Assembly: GCA_017419325.1 (NCBI GenBank)
Contig: JAFOLN010000039.1
Coordinates: 1-9,157 of the forward strand
Length of the DNA: 9,157 bases
Direction of reading: 5' to 3'
Source: Clostridia bacterium
Lineage (GTDB): Bacteria; Bacillota; Clostridia; Oscillospirales; RGIG577
Of this stretch, positions 1 to 6,508 are shown in pieces (position 1 is the first letter of the stretch; every line of letters begins with the position of its first letter). The notes beneath the pieces were generated by a model, which was not told the DNA's origin, searched no databases, and saw only the letters and a program-made list of their open reading frames with translations. Made by a program: the position numbers and the translations under genes.

Positions 1-122
1 CGTCCCTCTATGCGCCCGTCGTAAACTATGACGCATCCCACGGGCACGTCGCCGCTCTTTTCGCATTTTTTCGCCTCCGAGAGCGCCTCCCGCATGAAGG
101 CGAGCTTTTCCTCCCTCGTCAT
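1..122 (-). CDS. tadA: tRNA-specific adenosine deaminase TadA, N-terminal 40 residues only (cut by window edge)
   Basis: TadA deaminates the wobble adenosine of tRNA-Arg(ACG) to inosine in the cytoplasm. Only the first 40 codons are present. They begin with ATG at 122 and read MTREEKLAFMREALSEAKKC, followed by a stretch with GDVPVGCVIVYDGRI. The pattern of a helix with MREAL, then xxG(D/E)VPVGxVIVxDGxI, is the opening of the TadA/CDA deaminase fold. The zinc motifs (HAE and PCxxC) would lie beyond the left edge, so catalytic competence cannot be judged. The start is fixed by a perfect AGGAGG seven bases upstream. The gene begins 13 bases after the stop of the DHHW-protein gene and is probably the last or a late gene of the same transcript. 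Other cytidine/deoxycytidylate deaminases share the fold, but the N-terminal pattern fits TadA best. Confidence 0.85.
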   Translation of the reverse strand, partial: MTREEKLAFMREALSEAKKCEKSGDVPVGCVIVYDGRIEG

Positions 123-129
123 ACGCGTC

Positions 130-135
130 CCTCCT
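130..135 (-). promoter_or_regulatory. Ribosome binding site of tadA
   Basis: AGGAGG (minus strand) within AAAGGAGGG, seven bases before the tadA ATG. It sits immediately after, and shares a base with, the TAA stop of the upstream gene. Ribosomes terminating there are therefore positioned to re-initiate on tadA. This is the strongest SD on this side of rho. Confidence 0.85.
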
Positions 136-1350
136 TTAATCGGCGCACAGGCCGTCGAAGTGAACGTCGTCGAACACCTCGGTGTTGTACATGACGATGA
201 CGGCATCGAAATCGTGCTCTCTCATCACGTCCTCGGCGATGGGCGCGTCCTCGTCGCGGGGGTCAAGGAGCCACACCTCAGACACGCACGTTGAAAGGTA
301 TGCCGCAAGGGGCAGCGCGAAGGAGTCCTTCACGATAAGCAGCTTTATGCCGTTCGTCTCCGAGTTGTTTCTTACCATCATAAGGCCGTAGTCGTAGCCG
401 AAATACGCGGCGTATCTGTTTGTTGACACATCCTCGTCCTTAAGAAGGCTCTCTCTTGCCACCGCGTCCATAAACGGCCCTTCCGAAAGCGGCCAGTCGG
501 GGCGGCGGACCATGTCGCACACCACGAAGTCGTACCCGTCCTTCGGCGCGATGAAGTCGTAGTCGTCAACGCCCGCGATAAATTCGCCCACGCGGCGTCC
601 CTGGGAGCCCAAAAAGCTTCCGGGGTAATACGTTATATCGTAGTTTTCAATGTTCCTGTGGTAGCCCGCGGGGTCGATGTTCAGACCGAAGCGGGCGTTA
701 AGCTCACCCGTCACCTCGCCGAAGGCCCAGAAGGCCGTTTCGTTAGTCCAGTGGTGGTCGGTGGCGTAGAACATATCCCCGTACGCTATGCCGCTGTCCC
801 GAATCCGCTCTCTTAAATCGAACGTCTCTATGCCTTCACCGTTAAGGAAAGCTATAAGCTCGTCCGCGTCCTCGTTCGAGTCGTTTCTCGCCCCCGGCGG
901 AAACGAGGTGTAGCCTTCAAGCTTTTTGTTCGGGGCCTGGATGTATATAAAGGGTATGCCCCGCGCCTTCGTCTTTTCGGCAAACGAGAGAAGCTCCTCG
1001 CCGTATTCGTCCTTGTAGGAGCGCTTCCATGTGAAGTGGAGCTTTCCCTGCCTGTCCTTTATAAGGTATCCGTATGACGCGTCCTCGAACATATGCGCCC
1101 CCGTCATGACCTCATACGCGGAATAGAGGTTTATAAAGCCGTCGAACATAAAGAGCCTTTTTTCAAATATATTGCCCTCGGAACTTTCCTCCGTCTTTAC
1201 GTCCGGCACATCGGGAGATTCCTCCTCCTCCGTTTTGCCTCCTCCGGCGATGGATGTTATGACCGTCATTATGCCCACGGCTAAAACGAGGAACGTAAGT
1301 ATGAACGCCGTTATGCGTTGTTTTATCCTTTTTCGTGCATCGTTATTCAT
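136..1350 (-). CDS. DHHW/AlgJ-AlgX-like SGNH-type protein, probable O-acetylation partner of the adjacent MBOAT
   Basis: This 404-residue protein has a short basic N-terminus (RKRIKQR), one membrane segment at about residues 13-35, and an acidic E/P/D-rich linker at 40-58. The rest should be an extracytoplasmic domain. It carries the family-defining DHHWT at 198-202 and, near the C-terminus, the block LLIVKDSFALPL with Asp342-Ser343. In the AlgJ/AlgX group the Asp-x-His pair and the late Ser form an SGNH-hydrolase-like active site that moves acetyl groups onto a polysaccharide. Here that would be D198, H200 and S343. The spacing GRRVGEFIAGVDDYDFI in the middle also fits DHHW proteins. It begins nine bases after the MBOAT stop, with a weak SD (AGGCGG) overlapping that stop, so the two are likely coupled. 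Family assignment is confident. The acetylated substrate is unknown and the enzymatic direction (transferase or esterase) is inferred from the partner. Confidence 0.82.
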   Translation of the reverse strand: MNNDARKRIKQRITAFILTFLVLAVGIMTVITSIAGGGKTEEEESPDVPDVKTEESSEGNIFEKRLFMFDGFINLYSAYEVMTGAHMFEDASYGYLIKDRQGKLHFTWKRSYKDEYGEELLSFAEKTKARGIPFIYIQAPNKKLEGYTSFPPGARNDSNEDADELIAFLNGEGIETFDLRERIRDSGIAYGDMFYATDHHWTNETAFWAFGEVTGELNARFGLNIDPAGYHRNIENYDITYYPGSFLGSQGRRVGEFIAGVDDYDFIAPKDGYDFVVCDMVRRPDWPLSEGPFMDAVARESLLKDEDVSTNRYAAYFGYDYGLMMVRNNSETNGIKLLIVKDSFALPLAAYLSTCVSEVWLLDPRDEDAPIAEDVMREHDFDAVIVMYNTEVFDDVHFDGLCAD

Positions 1351-1359
1351 ATTGTCCGC

Positions 1360-2823
1360 CTAAAAATTAAAGTATATGAACGGGTTGTACGTATTCTTGA
1401 GAAGGAACGCCGTACAAAGAAGGAGCAGCGCCGCGTATGCCGCGGGGTATGCTATATCCGCCGCAAGCGACAGGGCGCGTCTGGGCGCGCTTTGCTCTCT
1501 GAACGCGGTGAGCTTCTCCGATATGAACGGCGCAAGCGGGCACGATAAAACCGCGCCGAATATGAGGTACCACCGCTTTTCCGATACGAACATAAGAAAA
1601 TCGTCGGAGACGAAGGGCACGCCCGCGCCGCCGAACATGGCGGCAATATACGAAAGCGCGCCCGAAAGCGTGTCGGCTCTGAAAAGCACCCAGCCGAACA
1701 TGACCACCGCCATCGTATACACATGCCAGAGCGCCCGGGTCTTTACGGGTGCGGACGTAGCGTTTTTCAGCGCGTCCGGGTATATCATTTTTTCAAGCAC
1801 GAGGAACACGAAGTAGTAAAGCCCCCATACGATGAAGTTCCACGACGCGCCGTGCCATACGCCCGTAAGGAGCCATACAACGAAAAGGTTCAGTATAAGC
1901 CGTGCCCGGCTTTCGACTCTCGAGCCTCCCATGGGTATGTAGACGTAATCGCGGAACCAGGTACCGAGCGACATATGCCATCTGCGCCAGAATTCCGTTA
2001 TGCTCTTTGATATATACGGATAATTGAAGTTTTCAAGAAATTTAAAGCCGAACATCCGTCCGAGGCCTATGGCCATATCGGAATAGCCGGAAAAGTCGAA
2101 ATATATCTGAAGCGTATACGCGGCGGCGCCAAGCCACGCCGTCATGACAGACGAGGCGTGACCCGTGAAGGCCGCGTCCGCTATGAGAGCCATCTGATTT
2201 GCAATGAGCACTTTTTTTGCAAGGCCCGCAACGAAGCGGCAGAAGCCGTATGAAAAGTCGGAGAGGGTCTCCTTTCTGTTCATTATCTGCTCCGCCACCG
2301 TCTGATAGCGCACTATGGGGCCCGCAACGAGCTGCGGGAAGAAGGCTATGTAAAGCCCCACGTTCAGTATGTTCTTCTGCGCCCGACCCTTCTTTCTGTA
2401 TACGTCCGCGATGTATGAAATCGACTGGAACGTAAAGAAGGATATGCCTATGGGCAGGTCTATTACGGGCACGTTAAGGCTTCCGCCCGCAAGCATATTT
2501 ATGTTCTCGCAGAAGAACATAAGGTACTTGAAGATAAAGATCACGCCGAGGTTGAACAAAAGCGAAAGCACAAGCATAAGACGCGCCCGCTTCGTCTCCC
2601 TGTACCTTGATATCATAAGCGCAAAGTACCAGTTCGCCGCGATGGACAGAAGCATTACAAAAACGAAGCGCGGCTCTCCCCAGGCATAGAAAAATATGCT
2701 TGCCGCAAAGAGCAGCACGTTCCTGTAAGATATTTTCTTTAAGAACGGCCTAAACACGGCGTAGTACAGAATGAGCACCGCCGGAAGAAAGCCGTAAATA
2801 AACAATGTGCTTGAAAAAAGCAT
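1360..2823 (-). CDS. MBOAT-family membrane O-acyltransferase (AlgI/PatA/DltB type)
   Basis: This 487-residue polytopic membrane protein has roughly ten or eleven hydrophobic segments. AlgI-type landmarks occur in order: PIGISFFTFQSISYIADVYR (124-143), FFPQLVAGPIVRY (161-173), IYFDFSGYSDMAIGLGRMFG (240-259), NFNYPYISKSITEFWRRWHM (265-284), FRDYVYIPMGGSR (290-302), and LTGVWHGASWNFIVWG (319-334). The invariant MBOAT histidine is H324, and a second conserved His is H283. The protein ends YNPFIYFNF, as AlgI-like proteins typically do, and its length is normal for the family. Family members pass acetyl (AlgI, PatA) or D-alanyl (DltB) groups across the membrane to a surface polymer. With a DHHW partner and no dltA, dltC or dltD visible, acetyl is the better guess. 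The start MLFSSTLFIYGFLP matches the family and follows an AGGAAAGAG-type SD. The gene lies nine bases after the GH3 stop. Confidence 0.93.
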   Translation of the reverse strand: MLFSSTLFIYGFLPAVLILYYAVFRPFLKKISYRNVLLFAASIFFYAWGEPRFVFVMLLSIAANWYFALMISRYRETKRARLMLVLSLLFNLGVIFIFKYLMFFCENINMLAGGSLNVPVIDLPIGISFFTFQSISYIADVYRKKGRAQKNILNVGLYIAFFPQLVAGPIVRYQTVAEQIMNRKETLSDFSYGFCRFVAGLAKKVLIANQMALIADAAFTGHASSVMTAWLGAAAYTLQIYFDFSGYSDMAIGLGRMFGFKFLENFNYPYISKSITEFWRRWHMSLGTWFRDYVYIPMGGSRVESRARLILNLFVVWLLTGVWHGASWNFIVWGLYYFVFLVLEKMIYPDALKNATSAPVKTRALWHVYTMAVVMFGWVLFRADTLSGALSYIAAMFGGAGVPFVSDDFLMFVSEKRWYLIFGAVLSCPLAPFISEKLTAFREQSAPRRALSLAADIAYPAAYAALLLLCTAFLLKNTYNPFIYFNF

Positions 2824-2832
2824 TTCTCTTTC

Positions 2833-3999
2833 CTACTTTATTATCCCTGATTTGAGTTTTGCCGTCACAACGCGGAGCGCCGCGTCGTAAAGCCTGTCCT
2901 CGCTTATCGTTCCGTCGGAAACCGCCGCAAGCACGGCGTCGTACTGCGTTTTAAAGTCCGAGGAGATGAGCATGTCGTTGCCCGCGTTCACCGCAAGCAC
3001 CGCCGTCTGACCGGGGTCGGCGAGCTGTCCTACGGCGTCCATTTCGAGGTCGTCGGTGATTATAACGCCATCGAAGGAAAGCTCGTTTCTTAAAATGTCG
3101 TGTACGTTCCCCGAAAGCGACGCGGGGTAATCCGCGTCCATGGAAAGCACGCTGTTGTGGGACACGAGCACAAAGTCGGCGCCCGCGTCTATGCCCGCTT
3201 TGAAGGGAAGAAAATCCTCCTGCACGAACTGCTCATACGGTCTTTCGTCAACGCTTATGCCCGTGTGGGTGTCAACGTTGCCGCCGTAGCCGGGGAAGTG
3301 CTTCAAAACGGAGAGGATGCCCGCGCTTTTCATCTCGGCGCAGACAGCGGACACGTATTCGGCCGTCTCCTCTGCGCCCCTTCCCAGGGCGCGCTCGTAC
3401 ATGAAGTCCTCCGGATTTGTGGAGATATCGCACACCGGCGCAAGGTTCATGTTTATGCCGAGGCTTAAAAGAAGCTCCGACTTTTCGCGGGCGTCGGCTC
3501 TGATAAGGTCGAGGCCGCCCTCATTGTAAAGGCTTTGGGGCGAACGGAACTTCTCGGCTCTGAACGCCGCGTATCTGCTCACCCTTGCAACGGTGCCGCC
3601 CTCCTCGTCAACGCCGAAAAAAAGCGGCGTAGAGGCGCGAAACTGAAGCGAGGCCGTAAGCTCTCTTATGCTTTCGGGCGTTTCCTCCTTGAAGTCCTTG
3701 CCGAAGAGGATAAAGCCGCCGGGGCAGTATTCGTTCGTAAGCGATACCGCCGACTCCTTATCGAAGCGCACAAGGAAAATCTGTGCGGCGCGCTCCTCGG
3801 TCGTCATGTTGTCTACTATTTCATGAGCCCTCATTGAAAGAATCTCCTCCTCTGTGGGCTCGGGCTCGGGAACGCTTTCCTCAACCGCGCTGTCCTGCGC
3901 GTCGGCGTTCTCCATGGCGTCGGCTTCCTTTCCGCAGGCGGAAAAGATAAGAGAGAACGCCAAGACGAGAGAAAGCAGCGTAAAAAGTTTAAGTTTCAT
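2833..3999 (-). CDS. Glycoside hydrolase family 3 lipoprotein, NagZ-like beta-N-acetylhexosaminidase
   Basis: Taking ATG at 3999 gives 388 residues. The N-terminus MKLKLFTLLSLVLAFSLIFS followed by AC is a lipoprotein signal peptide with its lipobox cysteine at residue 22. An E/P/D/A-rich tether follows to about 53, then the GH3 barrel. NagZ-type motifs are FFGVDEEGG (128-135), a SLGINMNLAPVCD block (179-191), KHFPGYGGNVDTH (233-245) and VIITDDLEM (312-320). In this group the Asp-(Ser/Thr)-His motif supplies the acid/base histidine (H245 here), and the TDD motif supplies the nucleophilic Asp (D316/D317). Such enzymes release terminal beta-GlcNAc from muropeptides or other glycans. This one should act outside the membrane, unlike the cytoplasmic NagZ of Gram-negatives. 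There is no second GH3 C-terminal domain, so it is the short, barrel-only form. It heads the GH3-MBOAT-DHHW block. An upstream TTG at 4026 is rejected because GGTGAT precedes 3999. Confidence 0.9.
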   Translation of the reverse strand: MKLKLFTLLSLVLAFSLIFSACGKEADAMENADAQDSAVEESVPEPEPTEEEILSMRAHEIVDNMTTEERAAQIFLVRFDKESAVSLTNEYCPGGFILFGKDFKEETPESIRELTASLQFRASTPLFFGVDEEGGTVARVSRYAAFRAEKFRSPQSLYNEGGLDLIRADAREKSELLLSLGINMNLAPVCDISTNPEDFMYERALGRGAEETAEYVSAVCAEMKSAGILSVLKHFPGYGGNVDTHTGISVDERPYEQFVQEDFLPFKAGIDAGADFVLVSHNSVLSMDADYPASLSGNVHDILRNELSFDGVIITDDLEMDAVGQLADPGQTAVLAVNAGNDMLISSDFKTQYDAVLAAVSDGTISEDRLYDAALRVVTAKLKSGIIK

Positions 4000-4003
4000 A
4001 AAT

Positions 4004-4009
4004 ATCACC
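4004..4009 (-). promoter_or_regulatory. Ribosome binding site deciding the GH3 start
   Basis: AAGGGTGAT, of which GGTGAT is perfectly complementary to the 3' end of 16S rRNA, ends four bases before ATG at 3999. It would lie inside the coding region if the TTG at 4026 were used. The lipoprotein signal beginning at 3999 agrees with this choice. Confidence 0.75.
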
Positions 4010-4024
4010 CTTGCGATGTGTGAC

Positions 4025-4074
4025 AAAAGCTATTGAAAACGGGAAAAGCGCGCGGCCCTGCCCGCTTCAATAGC
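4025..4074 (-). terminator. Probable intrinsic terminator or attenuator between rho and the GH3 gene
   Basis: On the minus strand, GCTATTGAA-G-CGGG (4074 to 4061) pairs with CCCG-TT-TTCAATAGC (4043 to 4029). This gives a 9 bp outer stem and a 4 bp inner stem separated by a G opposite TT, where one G-U wobble and one bulge are possible. The loop is about 17 bases and GC-rich, containing GCGCGC. The outer stem is followed at once by TTTT (4028 to 4025) and then GTC. Stem plus short T-tract fits a moderate Rho-independent terminator for the rho transcript. The short T-run and the outer AT-rich base of the stem suggest partial read-through. I saw no convincing promoter downstream of it, so the GH3 block probably depends on read-through. 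Confidence 0.5.
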
Positions 4075-4106
4075 GGCGTCTGTATTTTTATGTCCTTTAT
4101 GCGGGC
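4060..4106 (-). other. Alternative base-pairing that could compete with the rho-GH3 hairpin
   Basis: The six bases right after the rho stop codon, GCCCGC (4106 to 4101), are the exact complement of GCGGGC (4065 to 4060). The latter contains part of the ascending arm of the downstream terminator-like hairpin. The two structures cannot form fully together. A ribosome stopping at the rho TAG would cover GCCCGC. This is seen only as sequence complementarity, and any regulatory role is inference. Confidence 0.25.
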
Positions 4107-5645
4107 CTATATCCTGCTTTTTAAAAGCAGCTCCACAAGCTCCGCGTTGGAATTTGTTGCTATAATCTTTGAAACGAGCTTTTCGTATATGTCCGTGCCG
4201 CTGCCTCCCAGCGAACGTCTCAGCGACCACAGAAAATCCAGCTCCCGCTTTGAAAGAAGAAGCTCCTCGCGGCGCGTACCCGAACGGTTTATGTCGACCG
4301 CGGGGAATATGCGCCTCTCGCTCATCTTCCTGTCGAGATACAGCTCCATATTGCCCGTGCCCTTGAACTCCTCGAATATAATATCGTCCATACGGCTGCC
4401 CGTTTCAACGAGAGCCGTGGCAAGTATGGTAAGGGAGCCGCCGCCGTCTATGTTTCGCGCCGCGCCGAAGAACTTTTTCGGGAACATGAGCGCTCCCGCG
4501 TCAAGTCCGCCGGAAAGGGTGCGTCCCGTGGGCGGGGTCACGAGGTTGTATGCTCTTGCAAGCCTCGTTATGGAGTCCAGAAGTATAACTATGTCCTTGT
4601 TGTGCTCCACCTGCCTCATGGCGTAGGCAAGCGCCATCTCGGCCACCTTTATATGGTGAACGGGCTCCGCGTCAAAGGTGGAGTAAAGCACCTTCGCTTC
4701 GGTGCTTCGGCGCATGTCCGTAACCTCCTCAGGGCGTTCGTCGATAAGAAGCACTATAAGCTCGCACTCCGGGTTGTTTCGGCTTATGCTGTTCGCTATC
4801 TGCTTTAAAAGGGTGGTCTTGCCCGTTTTCGGCGGCGCGACTATCATTCCGCGCTGGCCCTTTCCTATGGGAGCGACCAGGTCCGTAAGCCTCATGGCAT
4901 AGTTCGACCTGTCGGTCTCAAGCCTCATGCGCTCGTCGGGGAAGATGGCCTCAAGCCGCTCGAACTGCACGCGGCGCAAGGCAACGTCGGGCTTGTCGCC
5001 GTTTATGGTCTTTACGAAAATCATCGACTCGAACTTGTCGTCCTGCGGCTTTCTCACAACGCCCCACAGCCTGTCGCCCTGACGGAGGCGGAATCGTCTT
5101 ATCTGGGTGGGAGATACGTATATGTCCTCGGGCCCGGGCAGAAAATTCTGACCGCGAAGGAAGCCGAACCCGTCTGCAAGTATGTCGAGCACGCCGCCCG
5201 CGTCGCGCCGGCTGTCGCCCGTCTCCTGCTGCTCCTGCTCGGGCGCGCTCTGTGGGATATATTCACGCGGGGCGTCCCGCTCGGGAAGCGCGGGCATTTC
5301 GGGCTGCACAAATCCGCCGCTTTGTTCGCCCGTCTCTTTTTCATATAAAGGCGCGGCGCTTTTGTCCACTTCGTCCTGCGGCGCCTCTTCGCGCTTTTGG
5401 GCAGCCGTGTCATCGTGAGCCTCAGGCTCCGGCTTTGCGTTTGCCTTTACGGCGTTCTCGTTTTCCAGCATAAGCTCATATATCTTTTCTACAAGCTCCG
5501 CCTTTCTGTATGCCGTCACGCTCCTTATGCCCAGGGCACGCGCCGTTTCCTTGAGCTCGGCAAGCGTTCTTGCCGACAGTGAGCTTCGCATATCGCTTTC
5601 CTGCACCGTGACACCCTCTTTCATAGATTTATCGTATGCGCTCAT
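4107..5645 (-). CDS. rho: Transcription termination factor Rho
   Basis: Rho is the hexameric RNA-dependent ATPase that ends transcription of untranslated RNA. The 512-residue sequence holds a Rho_N helical domain (about 22-60, LSARTLAELKETARALGI) and then a long acidic, Pro/Gln-rich linker (about 66-148). Next is the RNA-binding cold-shock-like domain (about 149-237, GVLDILADGFGFLRG). The RecA-like motor has Walker A PPKTGKTT (271-278), LLIDERPEEVTDM with the catalytic Glu (E303), Walker B LLDSITRLARAYN (355-367), Q-loop PPTGRTLSGG (371-380), and R-loop KGTGN (428-432). All catalytic motifs are intact. The linker makes it longer than the roughly 420-residue E. coli protein. ATG at 5645 follows the folD stop with no spacer (TAAATG) and has no SD. 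An in-frame ATG at 5591 (residue 19) has AGGA seven bases ahead and would give 494 residues, so the true start is uncertain. No untranslated leader separates it from folD. Confidence 0.97.
   Translation of the reverse strand: MSAYDKSMKEGVTVQESDMRSSLSARTLAELKETARALGIRSVTAYRKAELVEKIYELMLENENAVKANAKPEPEAHDDTAAQKREEAPQDEVDKSAAPLYEKETGEQSGGFVQPEMPALPERDAPREYIPQSAPEQEQQETGDSRRDAGGVLDILADGFGFLRGQNFLPGPEDIYVSPTQIRRFRLRQGDRLWGVVRKPQDDKFESMIFVKTINGDKPDVALRRVQFERLEAIFPDERMRLETDRSNYAMRLTDLVAPIGKGQRGMIVAPPKTGKTTLLKQIANSISRNNPECELIVLLIDERPEEVTDMRRSTEAKVLYSTFDAEPVHHIKVAEMALAYAMRQVEHNKDIVILLDSITRLARAYNLVTPPTGRTLSGGLDAGALMFPKKFFGAARNIDGGGSLTILATALVETGSRMDDIIFEEFKGTGNMELYLDRKMSERRIFPAVDINRSGTRREELLLSKRELDFLWSLRRSLGGSGTDIYEKLVSKIIATNSNAELVELLLKSRI
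4114..4130. repeat. Perfect 8-base palindrome at the 3' end of rho
   Basis: CTGCTTTT-T-AAAAGCAG on the plus strand is two perfect 8-base arms around one central base. It lies over the last Leu-Leu-Lys-Ser codons of rho, four bases before the stop codon. As RNA it can form a 6 bp stem with a 5-base loop. No T-tract follows, so it is not a terminator by itself. It may be chance within Leu/Lys codons or an mRNA 3'-end structure. Confidence 0.4.
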
Positions 5646-6506
5646 TTATGATTTTTTATCAAGCTTAAGCTGTGCCGCCTTTATGGTGTTCTTAAGCAGC
5701 ATCGTTATAGTAAGGGGGCCTACGCCTCCCGGAACGGGAGTTATTACGGAGGCTACTTCCTTAACGCCGTCAAAGTCCACGTCGCCGCAGAGCTTTCCGT
5801 TCTCGTCGCGGTTCATGCCCACGTCTATGACAACGGCGCCGGGGCGCACCATGTCGGCCGTTATCATCTTCGCCTTGCCCACCGCCGCAACAAGTATCTC
5901 GGCGCGGCGGGTGACCTCCTTTAAGTCCTTCGTGCGGGAGTGGCACAGGGTGACCGTGCCGTGTCTGTGCAAAAGGAGCATGGCCTGGGGCTTTCCCACG
6001 ATGTTGCTTCGTCCCACAACGACGCATTCCTTGCCCTTTACCTCAACGCCCGCCTCGTCTATTATCTCCATAACGCCCGCGGGAGTACAGGGCAGAAAAT
6101 CAAAGTCGCCTATCATTATGCGTCCCACGTTCTGCGGATGGAAGGCATCAACGTCCTTGTCTATGCGTATGTTCTCTATTACCACCTTTTCGTCAAGGTG
6201 CTTAGGCAGCGGAAGCTGCACAAGGATGCCGTGTACGCTTTCGTCGGCGTTGAGCTTCTTAACAAGTGACAGAAGCTCGTCCGATGTGGTGCTTTCGGGA
6301 AGCTCGTACACGTCCGACTTTATGCCCACCTCTTCGCAGGCGAGACGCTTGTTCTTTACATACGTTTTCGACGCGGGATCCTCGCCCACGATTATTACGG
6401 AAAGGGACGGACAGATACCCTTTGATTTAAGGGACTCCGCGTCCTTTTTTATCTGTTCTCTTAATTTCTTTGAAAGTGCTTTTCCGTCAATTACTTTTGC
6501 CGACAT
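5646..6506 (-). CDS. folD: Bifunctional methylenetetrahydrofolate dehydrogenase / methenyltetrahydrofolate cyclohydrolase FolD
   Basis: FolD interconverts 5,10-methylene-, 5,10-methenyl- and 10-formyl-tetrahydrofolate in the cytoplasm and feeds purine and formyl-Met synthesis. The 286-residue length is normal. Visible motifs are SKTYVKNKR (46-54), holding the catalytic Tyr49 and Lys53, GILVQLPLP (93-101) with Gln97, and DKDVDAFHP (116-124) with Asp120. Further on are FLPCTPAG (137-144), the dinucleotide-binding VVVGRSNIVGKP (162-173) with CHSRT (188-192), and the signature PVPGGVGPLT (257-266). GRSNIVGKP with CHSRT is the usual NADP-type pocket. The start ATG at 6506 lies two bases after the lgt stop, and its SD (AGGA) is inside the last lgt codons. 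The stop codon abuts the rho ATG directly. It therefore sits mid-operon without its own promoter. Nothing is odd in the protein itself. Confidence 0.97.
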   Translation of the reverse strand: MSAKVIDGKALSKKLREQIKKDAESLKSKGICPSLSVIIVGEDPASKTYVKNKRLACEEVGIKSDVYELPESTTSDELLSLVKKLNADESVHGILVQLPLPKHLDEKVVIENIRIDKDVDAFHPQNVGRIMIGDFDFLPCTPAGVMEIIDEAGVEVKGKECVVVGRSNIVGKPQAMLLLHRHGTVTLCHSRTKDLKEVTRRAEILVAAVGKAKMITADMVRPGAVVIDVGMNRDENGKLCGDVDFDGVKEVASVITPVPGGVGPLTITMLLKNTIKAAQLKLDKKS

Positions 6507-6508
6507 TA

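Noticed and set aside
1360..2823. DltB of a teichoic acid D-alanylation operon.
   Set aside because: No dltA, dltC or dltD neighbours. The C-terminal YNPFIYFNF and the DHHW partner fit the AlgI-type branch better.
4000..4106. A sigma-A promoter for the GH3 block (AGGACA, 18 bases, TATTGA on the minus strand).
   Set aside because: The match to TTGACA/TATAAT is poor (4 and 3 of 6), and the start point would lie in the hairpin. Not better than chance.
4000..4106. A small rpmE (ribosomal protein L31) gene, which often follows rho in Firmicutes.
   Set aside because: The 107-base gap is too short for L31 and no Cys-rich L31 motif is present in any frame.
4030..4230. A 66-codon minus-strand frame running from inside rho through the rho-GH3 gap.
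   Set aside because: It begins inside rho in another frame, has no SD at a plausible start, ends inside the terminator-like hairpin, and its product resembles no family I know.
5417..5429. Small inverted repeat GAGCC-TCA-GGCTC within rho.
   Set aside because: Five-base arms in a repetitive Glu/Pro/Ala-coding linker are expected by chance, and no T-tract follows.
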